A DNA stretch of 64,000 bases, from assembly GCA_049509515.1 (NCBI GenBank), contig JBEKZV010000030.1, forward strand, positions 1 to 64,000. Direction: 5' to 3'. Shown here one piece after another: positions 27,241 through 34,652 of this stretch (the stretch's first letter is position 1; every line of letters begins with the position of its first letter). This DNA comes from JBEKCP01 sp049509515. GTDB taxonomy: Bacteria; Planctomycetota; Planctomycetia; Pirellulales; Thermoguttaceae. Below the pieces are notes generated by a model, which saw nothing but the letters and a program-made list of their open reading frames with translations, was not told the DNA's origin and searched no databases. The position numbers were made by a program, and so were the translations under genes.

Positions 27241-27451
27241 GCTGACGCCACCAGGCTGTTGCATGGCGCCGCTCCGCGGCCGGACGGTGTGTTGGATGGT
27301 TGTGTCTCGCGGCCTGCGGCCCTGGGGCTGACGCCACCGGGCTGTTGCATGGCGCCGCTCCGCGGCCGGACGGTGTGTTGGATGGTTGTGTCTCGCGGCC
27401 TGCGGCCCTGGGGCTGACGCCACCAGGCTATTGCATGACGCCGCTCCGCGG
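27241..27451. repeat. 86-bp tandem repeat, about 2.4 copies
   Basis: Units begin GCTGACGCCACC at 27241, 27327 and 27413; spacing is exactly 86 bp. The first two units are nearly identical and the third is cut after the palindrome. Each contains CGCCGCTCCGCGG (27267, 27353, 27439) and the dyad GCGGCCTGCGGCC. The partial start of a further unit (CGCTGCGATCCTGGG) precedes the first. Confidence 0.9.
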
Positions 27452-27486
27452 CTAACACGTTCTCCGCCTGCGGCCATGGCCGCACC

Positions 27487-30400
27487 TTAGCCCCACGCGC
27501 AGAGCGAATCGACGTAGGCCGCCGAGCCGTCGCGGAGCCACCCGTCCAGTTGGGCTTGCTCCTTGAGCTGTTGTCCGCGCATCCGCGGCACGACCACGAA
27601 CCGGCAGGCGATCTCGGCCAGGCCGGTCATGTCGCCCCAGAGCTTCTCGAACTGCGCCACGGGGAAGATGTCCTCCTGGCCGTGGCCCCAGCGCTTCTTG
27701 ACATCCTTCAGGGTGATGTAGGTCGGCAGCCGCATGCTGAAGCGGCGGACGGCCGCCGTCACCTTGGCCTCGTCGGCCAGATCGCGGCGCGACAGGCCGA
27801 AGGCCTCCAGGAGGCGGTCGACGGCGATCCAGGTGGTCATCGAGTTGTAGCAGCTCAAGCGGAACTCGTCTTCGTCGCGGGGCATGGCCAGGCCCTCGAC
27901 CAGCCGCACGCTGCCGTTCAGGCGGGCCAGTCCGCCGCCGCGGTCTTCGATCCGCCGCGGGATGACCTCGTAGGTCAGGCAGGCGCCGCGGCGGGCGTGC
28001 AGGCCCAACAGCGCCGGGTCCAGGTCCGCCCCCAGCGTGTCGATGTTGTGCAGCATCAGGTGCGACAACTGCGGCCGCTCGGAGAGCAGCCGGGCCAGCG
28101 TGCCGTTGCGGAGGAAGTTGGGCACCTCGAACCAATGGCCGGTCGGGTGCAGGCATTGCAGCGGCAGGTTGTCGGTGTAGTCGCTGCCGCCGCCGGCCGC
28201 TTCGGCCCAGGCCACCAACGAGGCGTGCAGGCTCTCGCGGACCTTCTGCGCCTGGACGTCCAGGAGCTGCTGCGGCATCTCCTCCCAGGCGAAGCGGAGG
28301 TCGCGGGGCATGGGGATCATCCGCAGCCCCACCGAGCGGCCCGGCGAGAGCACAAGCGGCCCGGGATAACCGTAGTTCCGCTCTGCGGCGAGCATCTCGG
28401 CCACCGGCTCGTGCGTCAGGTAGCTGGTGGAGAAGACGTAGGGCACCTCGGCCTGGAAGCGCTCCGACGCCCGGCGGGCCTTGGCCAGGTGAACCTCGAT
28501 GAAGTTGCGATACTGGCCCTGGAAGCGGCAGAAGGGGTGCAGGGCCTTCACCACGCCGGCGCCCTGCGTCCAGCGGCTGCCGGCCCCGCCGGCCAGGGCC
28601 AGCGCGGCCACGCGGCCGCCGCGGAGCAGCTCCTCGCCGATGCGGCGGCACTCCGGGTCGGCCGCGGCGGGGTCGCTCCAGTCGATCACGTCCTCGCGGG
28701 CAACGTCCTCGATGGTGCTCTGGGCCGGCAGGCGGTTCTGCGCCAGCCCGATCCGCCCGCTGCGCAACTCGGCGCGGACCTGCTCGTGCAGCTCGGGGTC
28801 GAAGCCGTTCTCGTCCAGCAGTTTCCGCAGGCTCGTCTCCGCCAGGCCCTCCCGGGCCGGCGGGGGAAACAGGGCCCCCAGGACCAACTCCGTCGAGCCG
28901 GCCAGCCGCGGATGCGTGCGGCAGGCGGCGGCGAAGCGGGCAATCTCCCCCTGGACCGTCCGGCTCAGGCCGCGAATGTCCTGCCGCAGCCACGCGGGGG
29001 CCGAGATCGCGTAGTAGCCCGGCGGCATCAGTGCCTCCGGGCCTTCGTGGAGCGTCGCGACCGTGCCGCACCCGTTGACGGCGAAATCGTAGACCACCGG
29101 CTGCATGGCGAAGGGCAGGGCGCTGTGCAAGCGGCGCTGCGTCGCACGCATCAACTCCTGCAGATAGTCCTGGGCCGCGGTCTTCCGCTGGGGCGCCACG
29201 ATGAACCCCATCCCGCCGCCCGAGATGCCGCCGAGCATCAGGAAGCCCCAATAGTCCGCCCCGAAGCGGCGCCGCATCTCGGCGATGAGCGTCTCGGTGT
29301 ACTGGTTCGAGGCCCAGGGGATGATCGTCTGGATCGGCCCGGCGAAGTTCCGCGAGGTATCGCGGGCGATCTGGCGAACATCGCCGCGCACCAGCGCCGC
29401 CTCGATCGACCGCAGGATGGCGCCGGCCTCCCGGCGGGCCGCCCATTCGGCCTCCCCGCGGAGCAGGTACTTCTCGGTGACCATCTCCAGGATCGGGCCC
29501 ACGTTCTGGGCCATGCCGCCGTGTACCAGCACGAAGCTCTCGCAGATCTGCTGCCGCGTGCCGGGGCCGACTTCTTCGTCCGTGTAGATGTGATGGTCCG
29601 GCAGCAGGCGGCCGCGGCTGACGCCGAACTCCGGATCGCCGGGCCCGGCCACTCGGCCCTCGATCAGCTTCATCGCCGGCCAGATGCCCCCGGAGTCCTG
29701 CCAGCCGCCGCCGGAGCCGGCCAGCCACTCGCCGAGGATCGCGCGGGCCGCCACCAGCTTCCGCTCGGTTTCGCTGGGCGGGCCGCAAAGCGACTGGATC
29801 TGGCCGGTCGCCCGCATGCAGGCGGTGATGATCGCCGCAAGCAGGTTCGTGGAGACGGCCAGCCGCGAGCCCTTGGGGATGTCGTTGACCTTGCTGACCA
29901 CCTCCAGGCCCAAGCCGGGGCCGACCAGCCGGGCCAGCACGTCGGACAGCTTCTGGCCGGAGCCCTCCAGCCCCGGCGGCACGATGCCCGCCGCAATCAC
30001 GCCCGCCTTCAACAGCCCCAGGTAGTCCTTGGCGAAATCGAAGACCTCGGCCAGGCTGGTGACGTCGGCCTTCGAGCCCAAGTCGACGCTCACCAGGCGC
30101 AGGAGCGGCTCGTCGATCATGCGGAGGTAGACCTCGATCGGCGGCCGGGGCTGGGGATCGCGGCCGCGGACACCCAGGTCCACCGAGACGTTCAGCACCC
30201 GCGCCCCCTCGGGAAAATCCATGCCCAGGAAGAAAATGTCGCTCCAGCCGCTGTGCGAGAGGTCCATCCGCACGGGCGTCCGCTCGCAGAGCACCGGGAA
30301 GGCGTCGCCGGGGCCCTCGCGGGCCAGGAGCGGCCGGCGGATTTCCAGGGGATGGTCGGCCGGATGCCCCACGCGGAACATCCAGCGGTTGCCCTGCACC

Positions 30401-30834
30401 GCGCGAACGCTCCGCCGCACCTGGTCGGCGAGCGTCTGGAAGCCCAGCGCATGGTAGGCGGCGGCCAGGGCGCTGGCCACCGCGTCGCTGGGGCCCCAAC
30501 GGGCCTCGACCGCCAGGAACTCGTCGAGCGCCTCCTCGAACCGCCGGCCGAGCAAGCGGGCATAGCCCTCGAAGGGCACGAGGGCACGGGGCGAAGCTTG
30601 GTCGCAGGCGGCGGCCGGCAGCTTCCCCGGCAGGTGATAGCGGTAGATGGCCGAGAGAAAGAAGATCGCCCGCACCCGCTCGTAGAGGTTGTCCCGCGAG
30701 CGGCGGAAGCGGTCCAGCTCGCCGGCGGCGGCCAGCAGTGCGGCGGCGTCCGCCCCGCGGCAGAACCCTTCCAGCGAGCGATTGCGGATCGCCGGATCGC
30801 CGCTGGTGATGATCTCCACGAGGTCGTGCGGCAT
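27487..30834 (-). CDS. GHMP kinase–nucleotidyltransferase fusion, putative sugar-activating enzyme
   Basis: This 1115-residue bifunctional enzyme would first phosphorylate a sugar at C1, then make a sugar nucleotide. Residues 1–175 are helical with no clear family. About 180–620 form a GHMP kinase: RTPVRMDLSHSGWSDIFF at the start, the ATP loop DIPKGSRLAVSTN (318–330) and the late glycine motif LGGISGGGMGF (534–544), close to fucokinase-type enzymes. From about 735 on lies a UDPGP/UAP-type nucleotidyltransferase with ALALAGGAGSRW (744–755) and VVKALHPF. The order is the reverse of Bacteroides FKP, where the transferase comes first. GTG/ATG upstream starts fall in a repeat; MPHDLVEI is preferred. 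A GalU-like gene lies close upstream on the same strand. The substrate is inferred only. Confidence 0.75.
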   Translation of the reverse strand: MPHDLVEIITSGDPAIRNRSLEGFCRGADAAALLAAAGELDRFRRSRDNLYERVRAIFFLSAIYRYHLPGKLPAAACDQASPRALVPFEGYARLLGRRFEEALDEFLAVEARWGPSDAVASALAAAYHALGFQTLADQVRRSVRAVQGNRWMFRVGHPADHPLEIRRPLLAREGPGDAFPVLCERTPVRMDLSHSGWSDIFFLGMDFPEGARVLNVSVDLGVRGRDPQPRPPIEVYLRMIDEPLLRLVSVDLGSKADVTSLAEVFDFAKDYLGLLKAGVIAAGIVPPGLEGSGQKLSDVLARLVGPGLGLEVVSKVNDIPKGSRLAVSTNLLAAIITACMRATGQIQSLCGPPSETERKLVAARAILGEWLAGSGGGWQDSGGIWPAMKLIEGRVAGPGDPEFGVSRGRLLPDHHIYTDEEVGPGTRQQICESFVLVHGGMAQNVGPILEMVTEKYLLRGEAEWAARREAGAILRSIEAALVRGDVRQIARDTSRNFAGPIQTIIPWASNQYTETLIAEMRRRFGADYWGFLMLGGISGGGMGFIVAPQRKTAAQDYLQELMRATQRRLHSALPFAMQPVVYDFAVNGCGTVATLHEGPEALMPPGYYAISAPAWLRQDIRGLSRTVQGEIARFAAACRTHPRLAGSTELVLGALFPPPAREGLAETSLRKLLDENGFDPELHEQVRAELRSGRIGLAQNRLPAQSTIEDVAREDVIDWSDPAAADPECRRIGEELLRGGRVAALALAGGAGSRWTQGAGVVKALHPFCRFQGQYRNFIEVHLAKARRASERFQAEVPYVFSTSYLTHEPVAEMLAAERNYGYPGPLVLSPGRSVGLRMIPMPRDLRFAWEEMPQQLLDVQAQKVRESLHASLVAWAEAAGGGSDYTDNLPLQCLHPTGHWFEVPNFLRNGTLARLLSERPQLSHLMLHNIDTLGADLDPALLGLHARRGACLTYEVIPRRIEDRGGGLARLNGSVRLVEGLAMPRDEDEFRLSCYNSMTTWIAVDRLLEAFGLSRRDLADEAKVTAAVRRFSMRLPTYITLKDVKKRWGHGQEDIFPVAQFEKLWGDMTGLAEIACRFVVVPRMRGQQLKEQAQLDGWLRDGSAAYVDSLCAWG
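27489..27578. repeat. 90-bp direct repeat, inner copy (functional gene end)
   Basis: This is the partner of 26511–26600. It encodes the last residues of the fusion protein (…LKEQAQLDGWLRDGSAAYVD) and its TAA stop. It is the copy joined to the intact gene. Confidence 0.9.
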
Positions 30835-30853
30835 GGGAAATGCTTCTTCGGCC

Positions 30854-30884
30854 GTAGGGTGGGTCGAGCGCAGCGAGCCCCACC
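30854..30884. repeat. REP-like palindrome, left copy
   Basis: GTAGGGTGGGTCGAGC followed by GCAGCGAGCCCCACC: an imperfect palindrome, 20 bp before the fusion-gene start. The element at 31133–31163 is the same sequence in the opposite orientation; together they bracket the gene at 30893–31081. Adjacent AATTCGTCTC matches the sequence next to the copy at 22183. Confidence 0.85.
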
Positions 30885-30892
30885 AATTCGTC

Positions 30893-31081
30893 TCACATCT
30901 CATCTCTGAGGAGTCGGGCCATTTCGATCAATGTCTCACCGAGCTCGTCAGCTTCGCCTTCGTTCAGTTCGACGGGGTCGCCGTGTTTCGTGACTGCCTT
31001 GATATGGATTGACGATCCCTGCTCAATCCATAGCTTCACTTCGCCATCCGAGAGCTTGACGACGTCCCGCCTGTAATCCAT
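30893..31081 (-). CDS. Conserved-looking 62-residue protein
   Basis: The family is not recognised. MDYRRDVVKLSDGEVKLWIE is followed by QGSSIHIKAVTKHGDPVELN and an acidic helix ending in LLRDEM. Composition is balanced and acidic, quite unlike shadow frames, and GGAGG with 9-nt spacing precedes the ATG. A beta-strand-rich first half plus a C-terminal helix suggests a small folded protein, perhaps an antitoxin or regulator. It sits between the GalU-like gene and the fusion gene in the same direction, but inverted REP copies separate it from both sides. Confidence 0.7.
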   Translation of the reverse strand: MDYRRDVVKLSDGEVKLWIEQGSSIHIKAVTKHGDPVELNEGEADELGETLIEMARLLRDEM

Positions 31082-31132
31082 CTTTCGAGGCCTCCGTTCG
31101 TTCGGCCGCGGCGTCTTGCGGCGAATTCGTTT

Positions 31133-31163
31133 GGTGGGGCTCGCAAAGCTCGACCCACCCTAC
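31133..31163. repeat. REP-like palindrome, right copy (inverted)
   Basis: GGTGGGGCTCGCAAAGCTCGACCCACCCTAC is the reverse complement of the element at 30854 apart from the loop (AAAG versus CTGC). The adjacent GAATTCGTTT matches, inverted, the AATTCG next to the left copy, so homology extends beyond the palindrome. Confidence 0.85.
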
Positions 31164-31180
31164 CAGTCGCGTCCCACGAG

Positions 31181-32032
31181 TTATGTCCGGCTTGCCAGCA
31201 GGTCCACCAGCCGGGCAAGGATCTCCTCGCGGTCGCTGCCGGCCAGGGCCAGGGCCAGTTGGGCCAGCAACATGCCGTACTTCACGCCGATGTTGTAGCG
31301 CGTGCCGTCCAATTCCAGGGCCAGGTACCGCTCTTGCCGCGCGAGCTGGGCCAGGGCCGGGGTGAGCTGGACGGGCTGGCGGGACCCCGCGGCCCGGGCC
31401 GCGGCCACCGCGCGCCCCAAGAGGTCCATCACCGCGGGGGTGAGCACGTGCATGCCGAACAGGCACAGGTAGTGCCCCGCCCGCAGGCCCGGCACCGCCA
31501 GCTCCTGCTCGGCCGTGGTGGGCGTGGGCTTTTCCAGGACGCGCTCGACCTGGTACAGGTCGCGCTGGCCGGCCACGGGCGAGCCGCCTACCACGCCGTA
31601 GTACTTCAGCATGCTCTCGCGCGTCGCTTGGACCGCGGAGACCGCCGAGGCCTGCAGCCGCGCCGCCTCGACCAACTGCGCGGCGCACCGCCGCGGCTGC
31701 CGGCTGACGTACAGGTGATCGCCCACCAGGTGTACGAACGGCTGGTCGCCGACGAAGCCGGCCGAGAGCCACAGCGCCTCGCCGTAGCCCCGCGGCTCGG
31801 GCTGCTCGACGAACACCAGCGAGCGGGCAAGATCGCCGGCCGCCTCGGCGTAGGCCGCGCGGCTGCCGCTGCGGACCACCAGGCAGATCTCCTGCACGCC
31901 CGCGGAGACCACCTCCTCCAGGATGATCCGCAGGGCCGTCTTTTCCCGGCCGTCCAGGTCCACGAACCGCTGCAGCGGCAGGCCCACCTGGTCCGGCCCG
32001 GCGGCCGTAATCACGGCCTTGCGAATGTCCAT
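31181..32032 (-). CDS. GalU-like nucleotidyltransferase
   Basis: This 283-residue protein has the GalU/RmlA fold and probably makes UDP- or dTDP-sugars. It begins MDIRKAVITAAGPDQVGLPL, where the pyrophosphorylase signature GxGTR is replaced by GPDQV, so the nucleotide loop is atypical. Later motifs are normal: LRIILEEVVSAGVQEICLVV, FVEQPEPRGYGEALWL (the EQxxxxGTGxA-like region), FVHLVGDHLY with the metal-binding aspartate, and VERVLEKPTP. The start has GGAGG close upstream and lies 10 nt after the stop of the DUF1349 gene. With the downstream fusion enzyme it may form a sugar-nucleotide cluster. Confidence 0.8.
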   Translation of the reverse strand: MDIRKAVITAAGPDQVGLPLQRFVDLDGREKTALRIILEEVVSAGVQEICLVVRSGSRAAYAEAAGDLARSLVFVEQPEPRGYGEALWLSAGFVGDQPFVHLVGDHLYVSRQPRRCAAQLVEAARLQASAVSAVQATRESMLKYYGVVGGSPVAGQRDLYQVERVLEKPTPTTAEQELAVPGLRAGHYLCLFGMHVLTPAVMDLLGRAVAAARAAGSRQPVQLTPALAQLARQERYLALELDGTRYNIGVKYGMLLAQLALALAGSDREEILARLVDLLASRT

Positions 32033-32042
32033 CGCGCCTCCG

Positions 32043-32660
32043 TCACTCCACTGCCACGATCCGAAAACCCTCGAAGCGGATCCAGTGCTCGGCGTCGGCG
32101 GGCCCGTTGTAGCACTGGATGCTGATCTGCTCTTGGCCGCCGGGGGCCAGCCCGCCCGAGGCCACCGTCTTGTACTCGCCTTTGGCAGCGGCCTGGAACT
32201 GCGCGGTGAACTTGTCCCGCGTAACCACCAGCCGCAGCCGCACGGTCTTGTCCGGGGCCGGCACCTTGCCGGGGATGATGTAGTCCTTGCCGTCGATGTG
32301 CTCGTGGACCAGTTTGAACACGGGCTTGCCCTGCTGGTACCAGGTGATGCCCGCCTGCTCGAACTGGTTGGTGGGCGGCGTGGCGAAGGTAATGGTCCCC
32401 TCGACGGCATAGCTCCCCGTGCTGCGATCCGGCGCCGCGCGGAGCAGGGCGTTCTTGACGTTATGGGCCAGGCCGGGCTCGACGCGGATCTGCAGAGAGC
32501 CGTTTTGGGCCCGCCACGCCTTGGGATTCTCCCGCAGCCACGTCCAGCCCGCCCCCGGCTTGCCGGCCAGGGCGTCCTCGAAGAGCACACGGGGCTCGGC
32601 GGCGGATAGGACGGCGGAGATCGCCAGCAGAACTACGAGCGGCAGCGGCGCAGATTTCAT
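32043..32660 (-). CDS. Secreted DUF1349 (concanavalin-like) protein
   Basis: This 205-residue exported protein has a signal peptide PLPLVVLLAISAVLSAAEP. The mature part matches the DUF1349 jelly-roll family: GWTWLRENPKAWRAQNGSLQ, then a hydrophobic strand, then FEQAGITWYQQGKPVFKLVH and FRIVAVE at the end. DUF1349 domains bind or cleave xylose-type sugars in some enzymes; no catalytic acid can be assigned here. AGGAG 7–8 nt upstream marks the start. It is first in a leftward group with the GalU-like gene. Confidence 0.8.
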   Translation of the reverse strand: MKSAPLPLVVLLAISAVLSAAEPRVLFEDALAGKPGAGWTWLRENPKAWRAQNGSLQIRVEPGLAHNVKNALLRAAPDRSTGSYAVEGTITFATPPTNQFEQAGITWYQQGKPVFKLVHEHIDGKDYIIPGKVPAPDKTVRLRLVVTRDKFTAQFQAAAKGEYKTVASGGLAPGGQEQISIQCYNGPADAEHWIRFEGFRIVAVE

Positions 32661-32790
32661 GGGCAACTCCTGGGCACGTGAGAGTTTTCTTGCCGGTTCA
32701 GCGTAGGGCCTCATTGTACCCGCGCTGCCGAAGCGTTCAAGCCGCTTGCGGCTTCGCAGCCCACAGGCACCGTGGCCGGCGGCCGGAACG

Positions 32791-32799
32791 TGCTATAAT
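32791..32799 (+). promoter_or_regulatory. Extended -10 promoter of the 32819 gene
   Basis: TGCTATAAT is a perfect extended -10 element, 20 bp before the ATG at 32819. No good -35 is visible, which fits an extended -10 promoter. It overlaps an alternative ATG at 32798, which argues for the later start. Confidence 0.7.
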
Positions 32800-32818
32800 G
32801 CCTGAGCGAGGTCTTCCT

Positions 32819-33880
32819 ATGCTGCGACACTTGCTTCTCCCCCCTCTGGCGTTGCTCGGGTCGGCCCTGGCCGCCGCCGGGGCGGAAACCGGGCGGCCCG
32901 CGGCGGCCGCAAAGGTCCAGTTGGAGCTGGTTGGCGACGCGCAGCAGGGTGCGGTGATGGCCTTCCAGGACTGGCTGCAAGTCCTGCGTGGGGCAGGCAT
33001 CCAGAACGTCCGGCTTCGCGCCGCTGCGAGCGGGGACAAGTTGGGGATCGAGGTGCGGGGCAGCCAACAGAACCCGCTCTACGTGGTTACGGGACTGCTC
33101 AGCGGCCGCGACGAGATCGTGATCCCCGGCGGCGGCCGCTTCCGCCGCGGCGACGCGAAGCGGCTGGCCGCCTGGCTGAACGAGTTGGCCGAGCGTGGCC
33201 CGCCCGACCGCCGCGAGCCGCTTGCGGCCTTCGGACTGACGGCCAAGCAGTTCGAGGAGGTCCGCAAGGACCTGGCCCGGCCGGTCGGCTTCCCCACTCG
33301 GGACATGACCCGCGCGGAGGCCGTCGCGAAGATCGCCGGCCAACTGCGGCTGCCGCTGGCGATCGAGGGCCCGCTGGCCGAGGGCCAGGAGAAGATCGAG
33401 GAGGATCTGTCCGGGCTTTCCTGCGGCACGGCGTTGGCGTGCATCCTGCGGCCCATCGGGTTTGCGATGCTGCCGCGGCCCGCCAACGGGCACCCCGCCG
33501 GCGGCGGCGTGAGCTACACGGCGGTCAAGGCCCGGCTCGGCCAGGAGGTCTGGCCCATCGGCTGGCCCCCGGAAAAGCCGCAGGGCGAAGTGCTGCCGGC
33601 GCTGTTCGAGATGCGCAACGTCAACGTGCAGAACGTCCCCGCCAGCCGGGTGATGGAGGCCATCGGCAGCCAGGTCCACGTGGCCATCCTATGGGACCAC
33701 AACGCCATGGCCCGGCACGGCGTCGAGCCGGCCAAGACCAACGTCTCGCTCCCCCAGCAGCGCACCAGCTACAGCCTGGCCCTGCGGAAGCTGTTGTTCC
33801 AGGCCCGGCTGAAGTTCGAGATCCGCGTGGACGAGGCCGGCACGCCCTTCCTGTGGGTCAGCACGGTCAAGCCGGTGTGA
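32819..33880 (+). CDS. Secreted protein of unknown function
   Basis: This 353-residue exported protein has a signal peptide HLLLPPLALLGSALAAAGA. I do not recognise the family. The C-terminal region with RTSYSLALRKLLFQARLKFE and ILWDHNAMARHGVEPA resembles the short N-terminal (STN/secretin-like) repeats seen in many planctomycete proteins: a strand–helix–strand unit repeated about twice (residues 160–205 and 265–345). The middle contains DDLSGLSCGTALACILRPIG-like wording typical of the same repeat. It may be a peptidoglycan- or secretin-associated component. It runs towards trpC and overlaps it by 14 nt at the 3' ends. Confidence 0.65.
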   Translation: MLRHLLLPPLALLGSALAAAGAETGRPAAAAKVQLELVGDAQQGAVMAFQDWLQVLRGAGIQNVRLRAAASGDKLGIEVRGSQQNPLYVVTGLLSGRDEIVIPGGGRFRRGDAKRLAAWLNELAERGPPDRREPLAAFGLTAKQFEEVRKDLARPVGFPTRDMTRAEAVAKIAGQLRLPLAIEGPLAEGQEKIEEDLSGLSCGTALACILRPIGFAMLPRPANGHPAGGGVSYTAVKARLGQEVWPIGWPPEKPQGEVLPALFEMRNVNVQNVPASRVMEAIGSQVHVAILWDHNAMARHGVEPAKTNVSLPQQRTSYSLALRKLLFQARLKFEIRVDEAGTPFLWVSTVKPV

Positions 33881-34652
33881 GCAACTCATCGACGGCCACG
33901 GCGATGTCGGGCTGCGTCACCAGCGCCTCGCCCACCAGCATGGCGTCCACGCCCGCCGCCTCCAACCGTTCCACGTCCTGCCGGGTGCGGATGCCGCTTT
34001 CGCTGATCAGGCAGCGGTCGGTGGGCACCTGAGCGCGGAGCCGCAGCGTGTGCTCCAGGTCGGTGCGGAAGCTCCGCAGGTCGCGGTTGTTGATGCCCAC
34101 CACCCGCGCCCCCGCGGCCAGGACTCGCGGCAGGTTCGACGGCTCGAAGAACTCCACCAGCGGCGTCATGCCCAGCGCGACGATCCGCCCGTGCAGCAAG
34201 CGCAGCGCCGCGTCGTCGAGGCACTCGGCGATCAGCAGGACGGCGTCGGCCCCCGCCGCGCGGGCCTCGACCACCTGGTAGGGGTCGATGATGAAGTCCT
34301 TGCGGAGCACGGGCACATCGACCGCGGCCCGCACCCGCGAGAGATCGTCCAGGCTCCCCTGGAAACCCTCCTGATCGGTCAAGACGCTGATCGCCGCCGC
34401 GCCGTGCTCCTGGTAGATCCGGGCGATTGCCACGGGGTCGAAATCGGTCCGCAGCACCCCCCGCGACGGGCTGGCCCGCTTCACCTCGGCCACCAGGCGG
34501 ATGGGGCCCTTGCGCTCGACCGCGGCATGGAAATCGCGGACCGGCGGGGCCGCGGCCAGCCGCTCGTGGAGAACGGCCTCCGGCACCCGGGCCTTGGAGT
34601 GGGCCACTTCCCGCCGTTTCCGCTCGACGATCGTGTCGAGAATCGTGCTCAT
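33867..34652 (-). CDS. trpC: Indole-3-glycerol-phosphate synthase
   Basis: This 261-residue TIM-barrel enzyme catalyses the fourth step of tryptophan synthesis. Visible active-site residues are Glu56 and Lys58 (VAEVKRASPSRG), Lys118 (VPVLRKDFIID), Glu168 (PLVEFFEPSN), Asn189 (VGINNRDLRSF) and Glu218 (LISESGI). It is a single-function protein, not fused to TrpF, and it is not in a trp operon here. TATAAT on the minus strand at 34665–34670 may be its -10 box, giving a very short leader. Its 3' end overlaps the convergent secreted-protein gene by 14 nt. Confidence 0.97.
   Translation of the reverse strand: MSTILDTIVERKRREVAHSKARVPEAVLHERLAAAPPVRDFHAAVERKGPIRLVAEVKRASPSRGVLRTDFDPVAIARIYQEHGAAAISVLTDQEGFQGSLDDLSRVRAAVDVPVLRKDFIIDPYQVVEARAAGADAVLLIAECLDDAALRLLHGRIVALGMTPLVEFFEPSNLPRVLAAGARVVGINNRDLRSFRTDLEHTLRLRAQVPTDRCLISESGIRTRQDVERLEAAGVDAMLVGEALVTQPDIAVAVDELLTPA

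Larger units (their letters stand above)
26601..27451 (-). mobile_element. IS200/RAYT-like unit with flanking palindromes
   Basis: A Y1 transposase gene (26697–27161) is flanked on its downstream side by two copies of CCGCGGAGCGGCG and on its upstream side by three copies of the reverse complement CGCCGCTCCGCGG inside 86-bp tandem repeats. A GCCCCTTGCGGGGC hairpin (27181–27194) lies before the gene. Subterminal hairpins rather than inverted terminal repeats are expected for this superfamily. The exact ends are not proven; the limits given run from the end of the 90-bp repeat to the last palindrome. Confidence 0.65.

Noticed and set aside
27241..27451. Tandem repeats as a CRISPR array
   Set aside because: The units are contiguous 86-bp copies without unique spacers, and no cas gene is near.
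27550..30909. Long plus-strand frame opposite the kinase/nucleotidyltransferase fusion
   Set aside because: The minus-strand protein has clear kinase and transferase motifs; the opposite frame has none.
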